DNA of 64,000 nt, taken from positions 1 through 64,000 of the forward strand of contig DAOUJQ010000015.1 of assembly GCA_034422455.1 (NCBI GenBank), written 5' to 3'. The notes beneath the pieces were generated by a model, which had not been told where the DNA came from, searched no databases, and worked only from the letters and a program-made list of their open reading frames with translations. The stretch comes from UBA1127 sp034422455. GTDB taxonomy: Bacteria > Chloroflexota > Dehalococcoidia > Lucifugimonadales > UBA1127. Positions within the stretch are counted from its first letter, which is position 1, and the number at the start of each line of letters is the position of its first letter. Both the position numbers and the translations under genes were made by a program. Below, in pieces: positions 8,171 to 15,517 of this stretch.

Positions 8171-8677
8171 CTACCGCTGGTACCAGCCGGACCCGAAGAT
8201 GAGGCCATCCTTCTCAATGACCCAGGAGTGCTTCTGCTCCTCACCGCCGGTGTTGGTGTTCAGGTAAGTGTAGCTGACCCACGTGCCGTCTTCGTCGGCC
8301 TCTCTGATGGCGTTTCCAAAGTGGAACCCGTCAGCCCCCAGGAAATCGTCCGACGATAGCGGCTTGCCAACGTTCTCCGGGATGGGCGCGTGGGAGATGA
8401 GCACACCGTCCTCGTCGGCGATGAACACGTACCAGTCGCCGTCAACGCTGGCCATGGTGTTGTAGTAGGCGACTGTGTCCTCACGCCCCTCGTCCTCGTA
8501 GCGGTCCAGGGCCTCCCCCACGAAGAACTTGGTGTAGGCTCCGGGCTCCGTGACCGGCGAGGGAGTATCACTGGTGTTCACTGAGACGCTGACGCAAGCC
8601 ATGGCGATGACCAGTGCGGAAAACAAGGCCAAAACCCACAGTCCTTGGTCAAGCATGCGGCTGTGGTGCTTCTTCAT
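8171..8677 (-). CDS. exported Cache-domain lipoprotein
   Basis: A 168-residue protein with a short basic N-terminus, a hydrophobic signal ending in Cys28 (LVIAMAC) and a single Cache-like sensor fold: YNTMASVDGDWYVFIADEDG, then HAPIPENVGKPLS and WVSYTY. Extracellular Cache domains bind small molecules such as carboxylates, amino acids and amines. Here there is no transmembrane or signalling output domain, so it may work as a stand-alone ligand-binding protein or partner of a receptor elsewhere. It is divergent from the lipoprotein gene at 8836. Confidence 0.75.
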   Translation of the reverse strand: MKKHHSRMLDQGLWVLALFSALVIAMACVSVSVNTSDTPSPVTEPGAYTKFFVGEALDRYEDEGREDTVAYYNTMASVDGDWYVFIADEDGVLISHAPIPENVGKPLSSDDFLGADGFHFGNAIREADEDGTWVSYTYLNTNTGGEEQKHSWVIEKDGLIFGSGWYQR

Positions 8678-8763
8678 GAATCTCCCCCCACGCTCGTTGG
8701 ACGAATCTCCCGCTACTTTCTAGGATAGGGTCGGGGCTGCGCTTGTTCAAGGGATACATGCAA

Positions 8764-8792
8764 TTGAGACCACCACCTGACCCGTGTAATGT
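8764..8792 (+). promoter_or_regulatory. promoter for the lipoprotein at 8836, with overlapping dyad
   Basis: TTGAGA (8764-8769), 17 bases, TAATGT (8787-8792). The -10 overlaps the left arm of an inverted repeat GTGTAAT (8784-8790) / ATTACAC (8811-8817), which would sit over the transcription start and could be an operator. Confidence 0.5.
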
Positions 8793-8835
8793 AGTATTCT
8801 GCATGGGGTTATTACACCAGCCAGGAGGCCAGACG

Positions 8836-9450
8836 GTGATAGTGAGATTGACTGTGCTGTTGGTGCTTGTCTGTATTGTCGCTTTCGCCTTTTCAGCGTG
8901 CGGATCAGAGGAGCCCGATCCAACGCCGGTACCTACGGTTGCACCGACTCCGACGGCAACGCCGGTGCCCCCAACGCCCACACCGGAGCCGACTCCGGAG
9001 CCCGTCGCCGACCCGACTCCGGCGACGGGTACAGGAGACACCGTGACATTCGACGTACCTGACCTCGCTCTGGGCGCGACGGGTCAGGAAATTGTGGACA
9101 ACGTGCTCACGGAGGAAGAGGCGACGTGCGTACGGAATACCATCGGTGATGAGGCATACGCGGGGCTGTTGCAGACAAACGTGCTGGACCCGAGTGCTGA
9201 GCTGACCGGTGGCCAGGTGCTGGGGCCCTGCCTGTCCAAGGAGAGCGCCATCTTGTTCTTCCTGACCGGGATGAACGCAGCAACAGGCGGGGTGATCAGC
9301 GACGAGGCGCTCAATTGCATAGGCAGCGGGCTGCTTCCCCTGGAAGTCGACCTCTTTGCGGCGGAACCTGACCCCTCGGTCATGTTTGCCTTCTTGCCCT
9401 GTCTCTCCCCCGAGGAGTTGGGGGCGTTGACGGCCGCAGCGCCACAGTAG
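8836..9450 (+). CDS. Pro/Thr-rich linker lipoprotein, unknown function
   Basis: A 204-residue exported protein with GTG start at 8836, preceded by AGGAGG at 8823-8828. The signal helix ends in lipobox Cys22 (FAFSAC). A roughly 45-residue Pro/Thr/Glu spacer follows (PTPVPTVAPTPTATPVPPTP and onward), then a compact domain of about 130 residues with four cysteines that could pair and the phrases LTEEEATCVRNTIG and PCLSPEELGAL. I recognise no named family. The spacer and lipid anchor suggest display at the cell surface. An upstream in-frame ATG exists but lacks a ribosome site and would bury the signal. Confidence 0.75.
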   Translation: MIVRLTVLLVLVCIVAFAFSACGSEEPDPTPVPTVAPTPTATPVPPTPTPEPTPEPVADPTPATGTGDTVTFDVPDLALGATGQEIVDNVLTEEEATCVRNTIGDEAYAGLLQTNVLDPSAELTGGQVLGPCLSKESAILFFLTGMNAATGGVISDEALNCIGSGLLPLEVDLFAAEPDPSVMFAFLPCLSPEELGALTAAAPQ

Positions 9451-9508
9451 GAGTGTGAAACGCCTGTCGTGAGCTGGGTGCTCTGCTTTACATCCATACC
9501 AATAGTGA

Positions 9509-9543
9509 GCGCCCCTCCCGTTCACTTGAACGCGGAGGGGCGC
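9509..9543 (+). terminator. terminator-like hairpin after the lipoprotein gene
   Basis: Stem GCGCCCCTCC / GGAGGGGCGC, with an inner TTC..GAA pairing in the loop, 58 bases after the stop codon. The rest of 9544-9723 shows no gene. Confidence 0.55.
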
Positions 9544-9723
9544 CGTGCGTTTGAGTCTCAGACTCATTCTTCCAGCGCTGTTGCCAGATCCTGGTAGCGG
9601 CAGAAAGCGTTACTCGAAACCCAGTAAAGGGTACTCCCTGCCGCAATTGTTGCTCCTCATCCGCAATGTGCAAGCCAAGGGGGGACCAAGCGGTCCCCTC
9701 TTGCTCGGACTTCACCAAATAGG

Positions 9724-11649
9724 CTATGGCTTCTGCCGAAGGATGAGGAGTTGCCCACCCTCCACCAGTTCACGTTCAGCGCTTGACCCGCCTACCAGGT
9801 CGCCCTTCATGCTGTGTGCCTGGACGGTTACCACCAGCACGGTGGCCCTGGCTCGAATGAGGGAGGTGACGTCGACTGGGCCGGCGGTCTCCCAGTTGCC
9901 CAAGTCATTGGGGTCCGTGTCTACAGCGGAAATCGGGATTGCGCTGCGATTGATCTCCGCAATCCTGACGAGCTGACCGGTCTGGGGGTTCACCTGCCAC
10001 ACCGAAGCCTCGCGGTTGCTCGATCTGCCGAAGATGCTGTTGTCCGTTGCCCGGTCCTCTTGCGCATAGATGAGGCCATCATTGGCCCAGGTGACGTTGT
10101 CCGGGCTGCGTAGGCCGTAGTCGCCGCCTCCTGGGAATTGACTCATTCCGCCATCGTCGCCGGAATAGAGAATGCGGCCGTTGGCGGTGAGGGTATTGGC
10201 CACGACATCAAAGAGATAGACTGTCCCCCAATCGTCGCGCGAATAGACCTCCCCGTTGCCGGAAGAGGTAAGGGTTATCTGCCGCGAGTTTCTGGGGTTG
10301 GTGGCGACGTCCTCCGGGTTGGAGAACCGGAATGCGCCAACTCCCTCTTCGCCTAGCGCCGTGTTGCCGAATGCCAGAGCATCCTGCATCGCCAGCGTCG
10401 CGTAACCTTGTGCGTCATACTCCTCCGTCCTGGCCTTTGACGGATCATGGATTTCAATCTTCTGAAAGGAGCCCTGCCGGAACTCGCCCGTCTCATGGAA
10501 CTCCTGTGGTGTCGTGTTGCCGTTGGACGCCTTCCAGACGTACAGTGTCCCGCTTGCCAAGCCATTCCGGTCCAGAAAGGAGTTGTCACCCAGTGAATTC
10601 TTGTTGCCAATGTAAAGTATGAGCGGAGCCCCTGGCCGGCTGTCGGCAATGACCATGCCGACAGAGGTTGATGTCCCGGTGTCAATAACTGTGATGCCCT
10701 TGAAGGCCGCACGGCCAACTGCCGGCACGGCGTACAGGTCGCCGTTGTCTACATCCATGGCATACAGCTGTCCTCCGCTTGCGATTCCCTCGCCCGTCAG
10801 GTAGATGTTGTCGACGAATCCATGGGTCCTGCCGCTAACGTAGGCCGCGGAGCCGAGGTTGCGCAGCGGCCCGGAGTCGGCATTGTCCACCGTCCGCACC
10901 GTCAGGGGCGCACCAGCTCGGTTGACGACGCGGTCGTAGGCAACCCCCGCCGCCTTGACCTCAAGCGAGTCCTTGTCAATGTCAAAGTAAGATATTCGGG
11001 ACCCCGTCAGATTGAGACCATTCCCCAAGGTGTAGGCATAACCTTGGTCAGCCTCCAACTCATGCGTTGCGAGGATACGGATAGTGTTGACGTTCAGTTC
11101 AAAGGCAGCGTTAGTGTCCAGGATTCCCGGGGGCCGGTAGTTTCCTATCCTCTCGCCCACGGTGAGAACAGGGACAACCTCCCAGTCCGGGCTGGGGGAC
11201 AACATGCTGATACTGGGCGTTGAGGCGGGAGCAAAGCTCTGCATCGGCAGGACTGCAAGCAGCCGCCAGGCATCGTCACCTTCACCGACGTATCTCCAGC
11301 TGATTGCCCCATTCGTGCTGCTGAACTCGACGTCTCTGCTGCCTCCGGTGCTCTCGCCCCCACCTCCGGTTCCTGCCGGGCCTTGCGGTCCTGGGGGGCC
11401 CGCCGGCCCCTGCTCGCCCTGCTCACCCGCGTCACCCTTGGGTCCCGGCAGCCCCCGCGGTCCTGCAGCCCCGGGTATGCCTTGGAGTCCCGGTGAACCT
11501 TCTTCGCCTGCCGACCCTGGCGGTCCCGACGGCCCGGGCGGTCCCTGCGGTCCCTCCCCAGTACACGCGGCGACAGCAATCAACAGCCCGACCGCCATCA
11601 CGAGCGCTACCACGAAGCGCCATAGCGTCTTGGATCCAGCCCGCATCAT
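9724..11649 (-). CDS. collagen-like lipoprotein with PhoX-type (DUF839) beta-propeller
   Basis: About 641 residues. The signal helix ends in Cys29 (LLIAVAAC), immediately followed by some 20 uninterrupted Gly-X-Y triplets (residues 33-93, many GPP, GPQ, GEQ), a Gly/Ser hinge, and a C-terminal domain of about 530 residues. That domain resembles PhoX-type alkaline phosphatase/DUF839 propellers (ATHELEADQGYAY, NLGSAAYVSGRTHGF, SPDNVTWANDGLIYAQED). PhoX enzymes are Ca/Fe phosphatases; catalytic identity is not proved here. ATG at 11649 (or the adjacent ATG at 11646) follows GGGAGGG; an upstream ATG at 11676 lacks a site. The collagen stretch probably trimerises into a stalk that displays the propeller outside the cell. 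Confidence 0.8.
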   Translation of the reverse strand: MMRAGSKTLWRFVVALVMAVGLLIAVAACTGEGPQGPPGPSGPPGSAGEEGSPGLQGIPGAAGPRGLPGPKGDAGEQGEQGPAGPPGPQGPAGTGGGGESTGGSRDVEFSSTNGAISWRYVGEGDDAWRLLAVLPMQSFAPASTPSISMLSPSPDWEVVPVLTVGERIGNYRPPGILDTNAAFELNVNTIRILATHELEADQGYAYTLGNGLNLTGSRISYFDIDKDSLEVKAAGVAYDRVVNRAGAPLTVRTVDNADSGPLRNLGSAAYVSGRTHGFVDNIYLTGEGIASGGQLYAMDVDNGDLYAVPAVGRAAFKGITVIDTGTSTSVGMVIADSRPGAPLILYIGNKNSLGDNSFLDRNGLASGTLYVWKASNGNTTPQEFHETGEFRQGSFQKIEIHDPSKARTEEYDAQGYATLAMQDALAFGNTALGEEGVGAFRFSNPEDVATNPRNSRQITLTSSGNGEVYSRDDWGTVYLFDVVANTLTANGRILYSGDDGGMSQFPGGGDYGLRSPDNVTWANDGLIYAQEDRATDNSIFGRSSNREASVWQVNPQTGQLVRIAEINRSAIPISAVDTDPNDLGNWETAGPVDVTSLIRARATVLVVTVQAHSMKGDLVGGSSAERELVEGGQLLILRQKP

Positions 11650-11676
11650 ACACCCTCCCTGCCGAAACGCGTTCAA

Positions 11677-12088
11677 GTGAGTGGCATTGCGAATGAAAGG
11701 ACGGCAAATGGACTACACCATGTCCACTGCGCTGCCGGCTACAGCGTGGCTCCAGTGGCCGCCGGCAGCAACATCGGCACGAGGACATAGAGTCGATTGG
11801 AAGTGTCGTCCTCATCCAGCGCGGTGAGTCCGGGCGCTTTCTTGCCAATGGCACAGGTTGAGGCTATGACCCCGCGGGCCTGCGAAGCACATTTGAACAA
11901 GAATTGCTCTGCCGGCTTCATATGCAGAATACCCCAAAAGATCAACATCGGGAAGCTGCAGGGACCCGAGACACTACTGCTCCAGACGTCTGTTTTGCAG
12001 GTATGGCTCAAAAGATCGGACGTTGCTTTGTTGCAGAGCTTCGGCGGCGAGGGAAGGTTCCGGTTCATGCTCCAAGCAGCCACAGTTC
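11677..12088. other. intergenic, nothing recognised
   Basis: About 410 bases between the divergent collagen-like lipoprotein and DUF2236 genes. Short frames on both strands show no recognisable motif, signal peptide or ribosome site. Confidence 0.5.
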
Positions 12089-12117
12089 TTGCTGGAAAGA
12101 TGTAATGCCACTAATAT
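12089..12117 (+). promoter_or_regulatory. possible promoter upstream of the DUF2236 gene
   Basis: TTGCTG (12089-12094), 17 bases, TAATAT (12112-12117), in a locally AT-richer stretch 120 bases before the start at 12238. Confidence 0.3.
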
Positions 12118-12237
12118 TTGTACAATATGCCTTAGAGAGAGTAGCCAAGACCTGGGCTCAAGCACCAGAAGCTTGGCGGCGCCAATACAAGTTTGAGAAT
12201 TCTGGAAGGTGAACTGTTCCCAACTCAAGGCCCCTGC

Positions 12238-13431
12238 ATGATTCAACTACCTGATCGCATACCAACCGATTACTTGCCTGCGTATCAACGGGCATATGCC
12301 GTAGACCCAACGGTCACGGCCAGCTATTTGAAGCATGCATGGATTGGCGACCCCACCGCCGACGCTATGATGGAGGACCTGGCTCAATTGCCGAGGGAGG
12401 ACTCCGACCGGCTCATTGAAGCGGCCATGAACCAGTCCGGAGATAGCGACCTTAAGGACGCTCCCAAATCGCTCTTGGAGTTCTTTCGTGAAGTTGAAGA
12501 GGTCCCATCGTGGGTAGATTTCAGCGCCTTTGAGGCTGGAACTCGCCTGTTCTATCGCGCCGGCAAATTGGTCCTGGCGGCATTTACCGGCGGGACGTTG
12601 GTAGAGGGCTTCTCAACCAATATCAGCAAGTCCTTTCTGATCACAGGCCGAGTCCGGGAGCAGGGCGTCCGAAGGCTGCGTCAGAACAACCGGCACATGG
12701 TGGAAATCTTCATTCCAAATGGGCTCCAACGATATGGGGATGGATGGAAGCTGTCAGTGCGGCTGCGGCTCGTGCATGCACAGGTCCGACGCCTGCTGGC
12801 TGCGGCCCCGGACTGGCAGGAAGACGCGTGGGGCATTCCGATAAGCGCGGCGCATCTGGGGTTTGCGATTGCATCCTTCTCTTCTCGGACGCTCTACCAT
12901 CTTAAGAGGCTGGGCGCCCGCTATACCAAAGAGGAGCGCGATAGTTTCCTGGCGGTGTGGCGCTATAGCGGACACCTCATGGGTATTCCGTTCGACATCC
13001 TTTACGACTCGGAAGAATCCGCCCAGAGAGTCATTAAGGTAGGGCAGATTTGTGAGCCGGAGCCGTCGGCGGAATCGGTCATCATGGCAAACTCCCTGGT
13101 AAACTCAGCGCCTGTTGTTGCCGGGATAACTGATGTCGCTGAAAGGCGCAACCTCGCCGGGTATGTTTACAAGATTTCCCGCGCCATGATCGGGAACAAG
13201 CTGGCGGACCAGTTGCGCTACCCGCCGAGCGGCAACTTTGGCGTCTTGGCGTTCTTCCGATGGCAGAGTCGGTATTACCAGTTCATGAGCAAGCTCTTCC
13301 CGAATCGTCAGAACCCTAACAGCGACTTCAACAATTTCGATGCATTCCTTGATGTCTCCGCCTTTGACGACGAGGGCATTACCTACAAAATGCCGGACCA
13401 TGTCTACGCGGAAGAGTCCCGCAAGTGGTAG
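12238..13431 (+). CDS. MpaB-type DUF2236 oxygenase-like protein
   Basis: A 397-residue protein of the DUF2236 family, which includes fungal MpaB oxygenase and the rubber oxygenase latex-clearing protein. Family landmarks are AFTGGTLVEGFSTNISKSFLITGRV, with conserved Arg/His in LRLRLVHAQVRR and WRYSGHLMGIP. The histidine pair in these helices is the expected haem or di-metal ligand set, which is an inference by family. ATG at 12238 is taken; a TTG 45 bases earlier is possible. It is cytoplasmic by sequence, without a signal peptide. It runs in the same direction as the DXS homologue 160 bases downstream, but a strong dyad separates them. Confidence 0.75.
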   Translation: MIQLPDRIPTDYLPAYQRAYAVDPTVTASYLKHAWIGDPTADAMMEDLAQLPREDSDRLIEAAMNQSGDSDLKDAPKSLLEFFREVEEVPSWVDFSAFEAGTRLFYRAGKLVLAAFTGGTLVEGFSTNISKSFLITGRVREQGVRRLRQNNRHMVEIFIPNGLQRYGDGWKLSVRLRLVHAQVRRLLAAAPDWQEDAWGIPISAAHLGFAIASFSSRTLYHLKRLGARYTKEERDSFLAVWRYSGHLMGIPFDILYDSEESAQRVIKVGQICEPEPSAESVIMANSLVNSAPVVAGITDVAERRNLAGYVYKISRAMIGNKLADQLRYPPSGNFGVLAFFRWQSRYYQFMSKLFPNRQNPNSDFNNFDAFLDVSAFDDEGITYKMPDHVYAEESRKW

Positions 13432-13540
13432 GGAAGTCGTATTCTCCAGAGTCTGCCTTTCTTCAAGAAACCGGGTTCGGCCTGCCTGTCAAAGAACTTG
13501 CCGGAGCGGGTTGCAGGGCTTAGAGTGAAGGGTGTCGAGG

Positions 13541-13566
13541 CACTGCAAGTCTGTAGACTTGCAGTG
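13541..13566. promoter_or_regulatory. perfect 26-bp dyad upstream of the DXS gene
   Basis: CACTGCAAGTCT-GT-AGACTTGCAGTG: two perfect 12-bp arms around 2 bases, ending 8 bases before the GAGGGGAGG ribosome site of the gene at 13592. A 2-base loop is too tight for an RNA hairpin without opening some pairs, so a DNA operator for a dimeric regulator is as likely as a terminator for the gene upstream. Confidence 0.6.
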
Positions 13567-13591
13567 CACCCAATGAGGGGAGGATCCAGCG

Positions 13592-15472
13592 ATGACCGAG
13601 CGCCTGCTGGACAGGATTGACGGCCCAGATGACCTCAAGTCTTTGTCCCGGACAGAGGTAGCTCAGGTTGCCCAGGAAGTTCGTGACACCATCGTTTCCG
13701 TCATCACGGAGCGAGGCGGCCACCTCGCGTCCAATCTGGGTGTTGTTGAGCTCACGCTGGCAATCCACAGGGTCTTTGACAGCCCCACAGACCGTTTGGT
13801 CTGGGACACAACAAATCAGCTGTACACGCACAAGTTGGTAACTGGACGAAGGGACGAGTTCAAGGACATTCGGTTGGCGGGTGGTCTGTCGGGCTTTGGT
13901 GAGCCCACAGAAAGCCCCCATGACTTTCTGGTCGCTGGTCACGCCGGCACAGGACTTTCCATAGCCCACGGCATCGCGGAGAGTGTCGCCAACCGTGGCT
14001 CTGACGCCTGGACGGTTTGCGTTGTGGGCGATGGAGCGCTCACTTCCGGCTCTAGCCTCGAAGCGTTGAACAACCTCGTGCACCGGAACCCTGAGCGGCT
14101 CATCGTTGTGCTGAATGACAACGGGATGTCCATCTCAGAGAATATCGGTTTCCTCACCAACTGGCGCAGGAAGCTCATCAGCCATCCCGAATACCAAGCG
14201 ATGATTGGCCGCATGCGCGCCCTTTCGAAGCGGGTTCCCACCGGCGAAGGCATCTATCGGCTGGTTAAGCGTCTGGGCGATGGCATCGAGGGCTTCATCC
14301 TGCCCACGGTTATGTGGACGGAAATGGGCTTCCACTACCTCGGCCCGGTTGATGGCCACGACATTAAGCAATTGGAAGAAACCCTGGAGCAGGCCAAGGG
14401 CCCCATGGGCCGGGTGCCGCTCGTGCACGTGGTAACCCACAAGGGTCATGGATACAAGCCTGCGGAAGACGATCCGGTCAAGTTTCACCAACCCAGTTCA
14501 CCACTTGGGGCCGGGTCCGGTGCGCCCACATATTCAGCTGTGTTTGCCAGGACGCTCACCCGTTTGATGCATGAGGATAGGGGCGTCGTCGGCATCTCGG
14601 CAGCCATGCTGGAGGGCACAGGTCTGGCGGACGTTCAGCGGGAGTTTCCGGACCGGGTTTTTGACGTGGGCATTGCGGAGCAGCATGCAGTGAGTATGGC
14701 TGCGGGCATGGCCTCAGACGGGCTCAGCCCCTTCGTGTCCATCTACTCCACCTTCATGCAACGAGCCTTTGATCAGGTGGTCCACGATGTCTGCCTGCCG
14801 AACCTGCCCGTGACCCTGATCGCTGACCGCGCAGGCATAGTCGGCGAGGACGGCAAGACACACCACGGGGCATTCGACATCTCCTATCTGCGCGTCTTGC
14901 CCAACGCTGTTGTTGCGGCCCCAATGGATGAGAATGACTTGCAACACCTCATCTACACTGCCTATCTGTACGAAGGTCCATTTGCCATTAGAATTGCCCG
15001 CGGAGCGGCAGTAGGTTCCGAGTTGGACCCTGACCTCCAAGCACTGCCCATCGGCAAGGGAGCCGTCCTCCGCGAGGGCCGAGACGCGACGATCTTCACC
15101 CTGGGCAAACCGGGATCCGTCGCGCTTCAGGCGGCCGACATACTTGCGGAGCAGGGCATCGCCTGCGGGGTGGTCAACGCACTGTATGTTAAGCCCCTGG
15201 ACATGGACCTCCTCTTGGATGCAGCACGAAACACCGGCCGGATAGTGACGGTGGAAGAGAACGTGCTGGCAGGCGGTTTCGGGTCTGCGGTGTTGGAGGC
15301 GCTCTCTGACGCGGGGATTGAGGGTATCGCTGTTCGACGCATTGGAATGCCGGACTCGTTTGTTGAACACGGCACAGCCTCTGACCAGAGGAAGCAGCTG
15401 CAACTTGATGCTGAAGGCATTGTGCAAGCAGTGCTGGAGATGTTTCACCAGCAGCAGGAGACTGTAGTCTAA
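13592..15472 (+). CDS. dxs: 1-deoxy-D-xylulose-5-phosphate synthase homologue
   Basis: A 626-residue thiamine-diphosphate enzyme with the full DXS layout: N-terminal TPP domain (GGHLASNLGVVELTLAIHRV; GDGALTSGSSLEALNN, residues about 150-165), pyrimidine-binding transketolase domain (DVGIAEQHAVSMAAGMA with the catalytic Glu; DRAGIVGEDGKTHHGAFDIS) and C-terminal transketolase domain (VTVEENVLAGGFGS). It would make DXP from pyruvate and glyceraldehyde 3-phosphate, the first step of the MEP isoprenoid route. Oddity: the nearly invariant WDVGHQxYxHK motif reads WDTTNQLYTHK, so the histidine equivalent to E. coli H49 is Asn75. The start is supported by GAGGGGAGG. It may be a functionally diverged paralogue. 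Confidence 0.88.
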   Translation: MTERLLDRIDGPDDLKSLSRTEVAQVAQEVRDTIVSVITERGGHLASNLGVVELTLAIHRVFDSPTDRLVWDTTNQLYTHKLVTGRRDEFKDIRLAGGLSGFGEPTESPHDFLVAGHAGTGLSIAHGIAESVANRGSDAWTVCVVGDGALTSGSSLEALNNLVHRNPERLIVVLNDNGMSISENIGFLTNWRRKLISHPEYQAMIGRMRALSKRVPTGEGIYRLVKRLGDGIEGFILPTVMWTEMGFHYLGPVDGHDIKQLEETLEQAKGPMGRVPLVHVVTHKGHGYKPAEDDPVKFHQPSSPLGAGSGAPTYSAVFARTLTRLMHEDRGVVGISAAMLEGTGLADVQREFPDRVFDVGIAEQHAVSMAAGMASDGLSPFVSIYSTFMQRAFDQVVHDVCLPNLPVTLIADRAGIVGEDGKTHHGAFDISYLRVLPNAVVAAPMDENDLQHLIYTAYLYEGPFAIRIARGAAVGSELDPDLQALPIGKGAVLREGRDATIFTLGKPGSVALQAADILAEQGIACGVVNALYVKPLDMDLLLDAARNTGRIVTVEENVLAGGFGSAVLEALSDAGIEGIAVRRIGMPDSFVEHGTASDQRKQLQLDAEGIVQAVLEMFHQQQETVV

Positions 15473-15517
15473 GGTAGGCGTCCCCGACGTCCCGCACCAG
15501 GGTTCTACTGCGGACGG

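Noticed and set aside
11739..12105. Overlapping short frames on both strands between the collagen-like lipoprotein and DUF2236 genes
   Set aside because: Neither shows a domain, signal peptide or translation start signal; left as unexplained intergenic DNA.
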